A program made the position numbers and the translations under genes. Positions 59,458 to 64,000 of a stretch of 64,000 nt of DNA are shown here, in pieces. The stretch is from Endozoicomonas sp. Mp262 (GTDB taxonomy: Bacteria; Pseudomonadota; Gammaproteobacteria; Pseudomonadales; Endozoicomonadaceae): positions 4,164,501 to 4,228,500 of the forward strand of contig NZ_CP092489.1 of the NCBI RefSeq assembly GCF_025643335.1, read 5' to 3'. Every line of letters begins with the position of its first letter. Within the stretch, counting starts at the first letter, position 1. The notes below the pieces were generated by a model, which saw nothing but the letters and a program-made list of their open reading frames with translations, made no database searches and was not told the DNA's origin.

Positions 59458-60619
59458 AACTGGATGTTCGGCCAGTACGAGAAATCTACTTCTTGATCTA
59501 ACGATCAGATAGCTATTGAATGATACATTTACTCTATTATAAAGAGAGTACTGGTCTTTAAATCCCTCTCCCTATGAAGTACGTCACTACAATCACTGAT
59601 GAAGCTGTTTTATTAACTTTGAAATTCGCCAAACACTACGGACCTCTGAGATGTATAAGGGAAAGAGCCCATAGCCTTTTATTGAGCAATCGTGGCTTTA
59701 CCCTTGAGCAAATTGCCGAAATACTTGAAATTAGATATCAAACTGCTTCTCAGTGGATTGATGATTGGGAAGAATATGGTATTCGTGCCTTGTACAAGGG
59801 GCATGGTGGCGGTAGGCCGTGCATATATGACGAATCCGAAGTGCAACGCATAAAAGAATTAGTGGCTGAAGAGCCTCGTCGCTTATCGTATGTCAAATCC
59901 AAGATCGAGGATGAAACCGGTAAATCTTCATCAAAAATTACTCTGGCAAACATTGTAAAAAAGCAGGGCTGGTTTACAAAAGACTCCGTAAATCATGCAA
60001 ACATAAACGGGACGAAGAGCAATTCCATGACTGTAAAACTGCTCTGAAAGATGCCCAGGAAGCCGAGAGCAAAGGGTTAATCAATTTATTTTATTTTGAT
60101 GAGTCCGGCTTTACCCAGGAACCTTGTGTGCCATACGGTTGGCAGGAAAAAGGAAAGCAGCTCAGAATACCATCAGTCAAAAGTAAACGCATCAACGTAC
60201 TGGGGTTTATGAACCGAAGCTGTGAGCTATTTCATTATCCTGTTGTGGGTTCAGTGAATAGCGATACGGTGATTGCGGCCTTTGATGACTTTGCAGAGAA
60301 AATGGCAGATGAAAAATACAGCTCAAATGATCGTTACACGGTAGTTATGGTGGATAATGCCAGCATTCACACCAGCAAAAAGTTTTGTGCCAGAATTGAT
60401 GACTGGATGATTGAAAAGAAATTGCTGGTCTGCTTTCTGCCAACATATTCACCTGAGCTCAACCTGATTGAAATCCTGTGGAGGAAAATAAAGTATGAAT
60501 GGCTCAACCTCTTGTCAATCAAGAGCTTTGCGGAATTTGAAAAAGAAGTTGAACGGGTGCTTTTTTCATTTGGAGAGGAGTATATGATCTCATTTTCTAA
60601 TACTGTCCGACTGGATGGT
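59458..60619 (+). mobile_element. Insertion sequence, IS630 family (about 1.16 kb)
   Basis: An IS630-type transposase region is bounded by TA dinucleotides at 59456-59457 and 60620-60621, as expected for this TA-targeting family. Subterminal repeats TCGG-C-CAGTA..AGAAA (left) and its counterpart (right) agree at 14 of 17 positions. Precise outer ends are inferred. The transposase stop codon lies at the right end. Confidence 0.65.
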
Positions 60620-60622
60620 TAA
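59574..60622 (+). pseudogene. IS630 transposase split by a -1 shift
   Basis: The first frame (59574-60047) has the helix-turn-helix part FTLEQIAEILEIRYQTASQW, the second (to 60622) the DDE parts FYFDESGF, VMVDNASIH and PTYSPELNLIEILWRKIK. At 59955-59961 the in-phase heptamer A-AAA-AAG lets a -1 slip give KKAGLVYKRLRKS, the normal IS630 wording. Either programmed recoding makes the full enzyme or one base was lost and the gene is dead. All three catalytic residues are present. Confidence 0.75.
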
Positions 60623-60747
60623 ATTATTCGAAAGCAATCTATACACTACTTATTCCTTTTTCCGGCACACGATTTAAGCTTCAGTTTATCAAAAATCAGG
60701 ATAATTTAGCCCAGACCAAGGAACTCACTGTAGGAGTATCAGAAATA

Positions 60748-61152
60748 ATGAAAATAAAAACACTGGCTGCCACATTATGCCTGGGACTGGCCTTAACCGG
60801 ATGCGCAAGGTTGCAGCCGGTCAATAATATAAACAATACCACCCCGGCAGCCCTGTCAGAGTATAAATTCAGTACCCATGACGTCGAACAGGCCATAGTC
60901 CGTGGTGTTACCCTCAAAGGCTGGACCATAGAAGAGTCCACTCCGGGGAAAATCGTAGCCAGGATTAATGTCAGGGGCAAGCATATGGCTAAAGTGGATA
61001 TTGACTACAATCAGTCAGGTTATAGCATCAACTATAACGACAGCAACAATCTTCTCTTTAATGGAAGTGCCATTCACCGCAATTATAATAAATGGGTGGT
61101 TTTGCTGGATCGGACTATTCAGAGCGAACTGGTTAGCTTAAAAGACATCTAG
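60748..61152 (+). CDS. Small lipoprotein
   Basis: A 134-residue protein with a type II signal peptide (MKIKTLAATLCLGLALTGC, Cys at residue 19). The mature part has a helix with HDVEQAIVRGVTLKGWTIEE followed by beta strands containing KIVARINVRGKHMAKVDIDY. It should be anchored in the outer membrane facing the periplasm. It is convergent with the beta-ketoacyl synthase operon. Such small lipoproteins accompany some aryl polyene loci, but a link is not proven. Confidence 0.8.
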   Translation: MKIKTLAATLCLGLALTGCARLQPVNNINNTTPAALSEYKFSTHDVEQAIVRGVTLKGWTIEESTPGKIVARINVRGKHMAKVDIDYNQSGYSINYNDSNNLLFNGSAIHRNYNKWVVLLDRTIQSELVSLKDI

Positions 61153-61167
61153 TTTTTATACCCCCTG

Positions 61168-61204
61168 AAGCTGCTTGCTCCCTATTGATGCAAGCAGCTT
61201 TTCT
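61168..61204 (+). terminator. Terminator after the lipoprotein gene
   Basis: AAGCTGCTTG-N13-CAAGCAGCTT forms a 10-bp stem followed by TTCT, between two convergent transcripts. Confidence 0.8.
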
Positions 61205-61227
61205 ATCTATTAATCCGCAAAAATGAT

Positions 61228-62481
61228 TTACCTCCACCGCTTAAAAATCAGTGACGTATTCACACCGCCAAAAGCAAAGTTGTTAGACATCACGTACTCG
61301 TTCTGCATCTGACGCCCGGAACCCTGTATATAATCCAGCCGGGCACAGGCTTCATCAACATGATCCAGGTTCAGGGTTGGCATATACCAGTCATGGTTCA
61401 TCATATGGACACAGGCCCAGGCTTCAATGGCACCACAAGCCCCCAGAGTATGACCAAGATAACTCTTCATACTACTGATAGGCATTCTTTCTCCAAATAC
61501 CCCGTGAGTTGCAGCCGATTCGGCAATATCGCCTCTATCCGTGGCAGTGCCATGGGCATTGATATAACCAATAGCATCGCTTGATACCACAGCATCTTCC
61601 AGTGCCAGCTTCATGGCAACAGCCATGGTTTCCGCGGTGGGCTGGGTAATGTGGATGCCATCCATGTTGGTACCAAAGCCTACAACCTCAGCTAATACGG
61701 TAGCGCCCCGTGCCAAGGCATACTCGAGATCTTCCAGAATCAAAGTCCCGGCCCCTTCGCCAATCACCAGGCCATCGCGGTCCCGGTCGAAAGGTCTGGG
61801 TGTTTTGTCTGGCTGGTCATTGCGGGTACTGGTGGCAAACAGGGTATCAAAAACCGCTCCCTCAGTAATACACAGCTCCTCACCGCCACCCGCAATCATC
61901 ACTGATTGTCGGCCATCGGCAATGGTTTCATAGGCCAGTCCGATGGCCTGACTGCCGGAGGTGCAGGCACTGCTGGTAGGGATCAATCGCCCCCGGATGC
62001 CAAAAAACAGGGCAATATTAACCGGGGCAGTATGGGGCATCATCTGAATATAACTATTGGCATTAATACCCCCAACCTCATTATTCTCCAGCAAATGACC
62101 AAAAGCCCGGATCGGGCCGGTGCTGCCAATAGACGAACCATAGGCAATACCGGTATGACCACCGGACAACACCGGATCACCCAGTAACCCTGATTGCTCC
62201 AGAGCCCGCTCGGTGGCCACAGTGGACATCAACGCCAGTCGCCCCATCCCCCTGATTTTTTTTCTGGGATAATGGGCTGGACGGAAAAAATTCATCACAG
62301 GCCCTGCCAGGGCAGTATTAAGACCTTCACATGCCTGCCAGGCAGGTATATGGCAAATCCCCGAACGACCGGCCTGCAAACTTTCAAATACTGAATCCCA
62401 GGTATCACCAATGGAGGTGATAGTTGACATGCCGGTGATGACAACCCGACGTTTGCCCGAGCCTTCCCTTGTAAAGCGCAT
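61228..62481 (-). CDS. Beta-ketoacyl-ACP synthase (ApeR-like)
   Basis: A 417-residue condensing enzyme of FabF type. The catalytic triad shows Cys in TSSACTSGSQAIG (about residue 170), His in NAHGTATDRGD (about 310) and His in SYLGHTLGACGAI (about 345). It is the last gene of a four-gene KS-DH-KR-KS operon like the end of aryl polyene clusters, where it extends the polyene chain. It overlaps the ketoreductase gene by one base (position 62481). Confidence 0.9.
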   Translation of the reverse strand: MRFTREGSGKRRVVITGMSTITSIGDTWDSVFESLQAGRSGICHIPAWQACEGLNTALAGPVMNFFRPAHYPRKKIRGMGRLALMSTVATERALEQSGLLGDPVLSGGHTGIAYGSSIGSTGPIRAFGHLLENNEVGGINANSYIQMMPHTAPVNIALFFGIRGRLIPTSSACTSGSQAIGLAYETIADGRQSVMIAGGGEELCITEGAVFDTLFATSTRNDQPDKTPRPFDRDRDGLVIGEGAGTLILEDLEYALARGATVLAEVVGFGTNMDGIHITQPTAETMAVAMKLALEDAVVSSDAIGYINAHGTATDRGDIAESAATHGVFGERMPISSMKSYLGHTLGACGAIEAWACVHMMNHDWYMPTLNLDHVDEACARLDYIQGSGRQMQNEYVMSNNFAFGGVNTSLIFKRWR

Positions 62482-63227
62482 TAAGCCAGCCCTCCATTGA
62501 CGGAGATCACCTGTCGGGTAATATAGGCTGACTCAGCGGATAGCAGAAAGTTAACCAGCGCGGCTACTTCCTCAGGCTGGCCAGCACGCCTTGCCGGGAT
62601 CATTCGGGTTATTTCCTCAACCGGAGTCTCTTCAATAATATCGGTTTCTATTAGCCCGGGAGCAACACAGTTAACGGTAATTTTGCGCTTGGCCAACTCC
62701 AGGGCGAGGGCTTTGGTGGCCCCTATAATGCCTGCTTTAGAGGCGCTGTAATTCACCTGACCACGGTTGCCTATCAGTCCGGAAACCGATGCCAGGGTTA
62801 CAATTCTTCCTGGCTTTCTCCTGCGCACCATTGGCATCACCACTGGCTGAAGCACATTGTAGAAACCATCAAGATTGGTATGAACAACGGTATCCCAGTC
62901 TTCACCAGTCAATGCCGGAAAGGCATTATCCCGGGTAATGCCTGCATTACAGACCACACCATAATAAGCACCGTTGCTCTCAATATCTTCTTCCAGTTTT
63001 TTACGACACTGCTCCCGATCCGCAACATCACAGGCAATAAGCCTGCCCCGGCCGCCTTGTTCCCTGATTTGGGCCAGTGTCTCTTCAGCCTGATCCAGGC
63101 GGCTACGGCAATGAACAATCACCTCATAGCCCTCAGTTGCCAGGCGCATGGCAATGGCTTTGCCAATCCCTCTGCTGGAACCGGTTACCAGCACGCTTTT
63201 ATCATGATGTTCTACTGCAATGGTCAC
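62481..63227 (-). CDS. 3-oxoacyl-ACP reductase (FabG/ApeQ-like)
   Basis: A 248-residue short-chain dehydrogenase. The cofactor loop VTGSSRGIGKAIAMRLA is at about residues 14-30, NAGITRDNAF at about 90, and the catalytic Ser-Tyr-Lys set as ASVSGLIGNRGQVNYSASKAG (about 143-163). It reduces 3-oxoacyl-ACP. Start and stop overlap both neighbours, so it is tightly co-translated. Confidence 0.93.
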   Translation of the reverse strand: MTIAVEHHDKSVLVTGSSRGIGKAIAMRLATEGYEVIVHCRSRLDQAEETLAQIREQGGRGRLIACDVADREQCRKKLEEDIESNGAYYGVVCNAGITRDNAFPALTGEDWDTVVHTNLDGFYNVLQPVVMPMVRRRKPGRIVTLASVSGLIGNRGQVNYSASKAGIIGATKALALELAKRKITVNCVAPGLIETDIIEETPVEEITRMIPARRAGQPEEVAALVNFLLSAESAYITRQVISVNGGLA

Positions 63228-63700
63228 AGCCTGCTAGCCTCCATAAAGTCTTCCAAATGTTCGGGCTGGTAGGTATTAATTGTCGCTGTAGCCAGGCTCA
63301 CACCACCTTCCAGGCTAATTGAGCACTCAAAGGCACTCAAGCCATTATCCTGATACAGCTGCTGAACCCTGATACGGTAAATATGCCCGGTTTCAAACTG
63401 GTCAATTCCGATGGTGTATGCCCGGGTTCCCAATAAAAAACCGACGCTTATCGGCTCACCGGCACGCTGGGCCTGCACTCCGGCAAATGCCCCAATGGCC
63501 TGGGCCATATACTCCATTCCAACCCAGGAGGGTACACATCCATTGTCGTTGGCAAAAGGCTTGCCCACTGCTGGCCTCACCTCTGCTATAAGGTAATCAC
63601 TGCCGCAATCAATAACAGAGTCAATCAGAATCATCGGGTGTTCATGGGGTAGCAGAGCCTCTGGGCTCAGATCAATATTCTGGCTATTCACTCGGCACAC
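63224..63700 (-). CDS. 3-hydroxyacyl-ACP dehydratase-like hotdog protein (ApeP-like)
   Basis: A 158-residue hotdog-fold protein. LPHEHPMILIDSVIDCGSDY (about residues 18-37) contains the conserved His-Pro motif, followed by CVPSWVGMEYMAQAIGAFAG (about 74-93), typical of FabZ/FabA-like enzymes. It would dehydrate 3-hydroxyacyl-ACP during polyene chain building. It overlaps the upstream KS end by 13 bases and the KR start by 4. Confidence 0.88.
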   Translation of the reverse strand: MCRVNSQNIDLSPEALLPHEHPMILIDSVIDCGSDYLIAEVRPAVGKPFANDNGCVPSWVGMEYMAQAIGAFAGVQAQRAGEPISVGFLLGTRAYTIGIDQFETGHIYRIRVQQLYQDNGLSAFECSISLEGGVSLATATINTYQPEHLEDFMEASRL

Positions 63701-64000
63701 CTTCCCAATATCAAAGAGACATTACTACCACCAAAGGCGAATGAATTACTCATAATTACCGCTTTGTTTTCTGCCAATACATCACCTGGCACTGTAAACC
63801 GTAAATTCGGAAGTTCCGGATCAACCTGGCCATCCCAGTAATGAACCGGCAACTGCCGTTTTTCATTACAGGGTGATAACAATAACCAGCTTAAAGCGGC
63901 TTCTACCGCACCTGCTGCCCCCAGGGTATGCCCGGTGAATGGTTTCGTTGAGCTACATAAGAGACTCCTGCCAAGTAGTCGCTCAACGGCAAGGCTTTCC
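63688..64000 (-). CDS. Beta-ketoacyl-ACP synthase, partial (ApeO-like, N-terminus outside)
   Basis: Only the last 103 residues are in the window. They hold the active-site TKPFTGHTLGAAGAVEAAL (His) and the closing VIMSNSFAFGGSNVSLILGR of thiolase-fold condensing enzymes. The frame is open to the window edge. Together with the three downstream genes it gives the KS-dehydratase-reductase-KS order of aryl polyene operons. Confidence 0.88.
   Translation of the reverse strand, partial: ESLAVERLLGRSLLCSSTKPFTGHTLGAAGAVEAALSWLLLSPCNEKRQLPVHYWDGQVDPELPNLRFTVPGDVLAENKAVIMSNSFAFGGSNVSLILGRCAE

Noticed and set aside
62880-63272. 130-codon plus-strand frame opposite fabG
   Set aside because: Antisense shadow of a well-supported ketoreductase and dehydratase.

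Overview
The window looks like a chromosome piece of a marine-type gammaproteobacterium. The evidence is gene content: a Pro-Arg-His-Leu tRNA cluster, glnS next to cysS, lpxH, miaE, a Mtr-type transporter, an LapB/LssB-type secretion ATPase and an aryl-polyene-type locus. Several Oceanospirillales (for example Endozoicomonas relatives) would fit, but the genus is inference only.

Positions 1 to about 26,220 hold most of a lambda-like (siphovirus) prophage inserted at the 3' end of tRNA-Leu(UAG); its tail-fibre end lies beyond position 1. On the minus strand, in order of transcription, are: Cro-like gene, small tR1-position ORF, replication proteins O and P with an iteron origin inside O, small nuclease and zinc-finger genes, a Q-like antiterminator, a DNA methyltransferase, a late promoter with a structured leader, small late genes, lysis genes, a cos-like site, terminase, gpW, portal, protease-capsid fusion, head-tail connectors, a moron, and tail genes including a G/GT frameshift pair and the tape measure. 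On the plus strand are a CI-like repressor lacking the usual autocleavage residues, a row of small regulatory or hypothetical genes, a short segment with integron-cassette architecture, a DUF4224-type small protein and the tyrosine integrase.

From 26.2 to 36.6 kb is core chromosome: four tRNAs, folD, a GH36/raffinose-synthase-like glycosidase, cysS, glnS, ppiB-lpxH, miaE and a tandem-domain universal stress protein. From 37.1 to 43.5 kb is a type I secretion ABC transporter, its membrane fusion protein and an 805-residue protein with eleven 12-residue Pro/Lys/Glu repeats, a candidate substrate. An HU protein, an XRE regulator, gltS, a GtrA/PMT-type glycosyltransferase pair and a CNT nucleoside transporter follow.

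From 49.5 to 53.6 kb a four-gene operon encodes thiolase, acyl-CoA dehydrogenase, enoyl-CoA hydratase and 3-hydroxyisobutyrate dehydrogenase, pointing to valine or branched-chain acyl-CoA breakdown. An aromatic amino acid transporter and a POT-family transporter lacking its usual motif follow. From 57.5 to 60.6 kb two insertion sequences sit side by side: an IS4-superfamily element with clear inverted repeats and target duplication, and an IS630-family element whose transposase is split by a -1 shift. The window ends in the distal part of a beta-ketoacyl synthase, dehydratase, ketoreductase, beta-ketoacyl synthase operon of aryl-polyene type.
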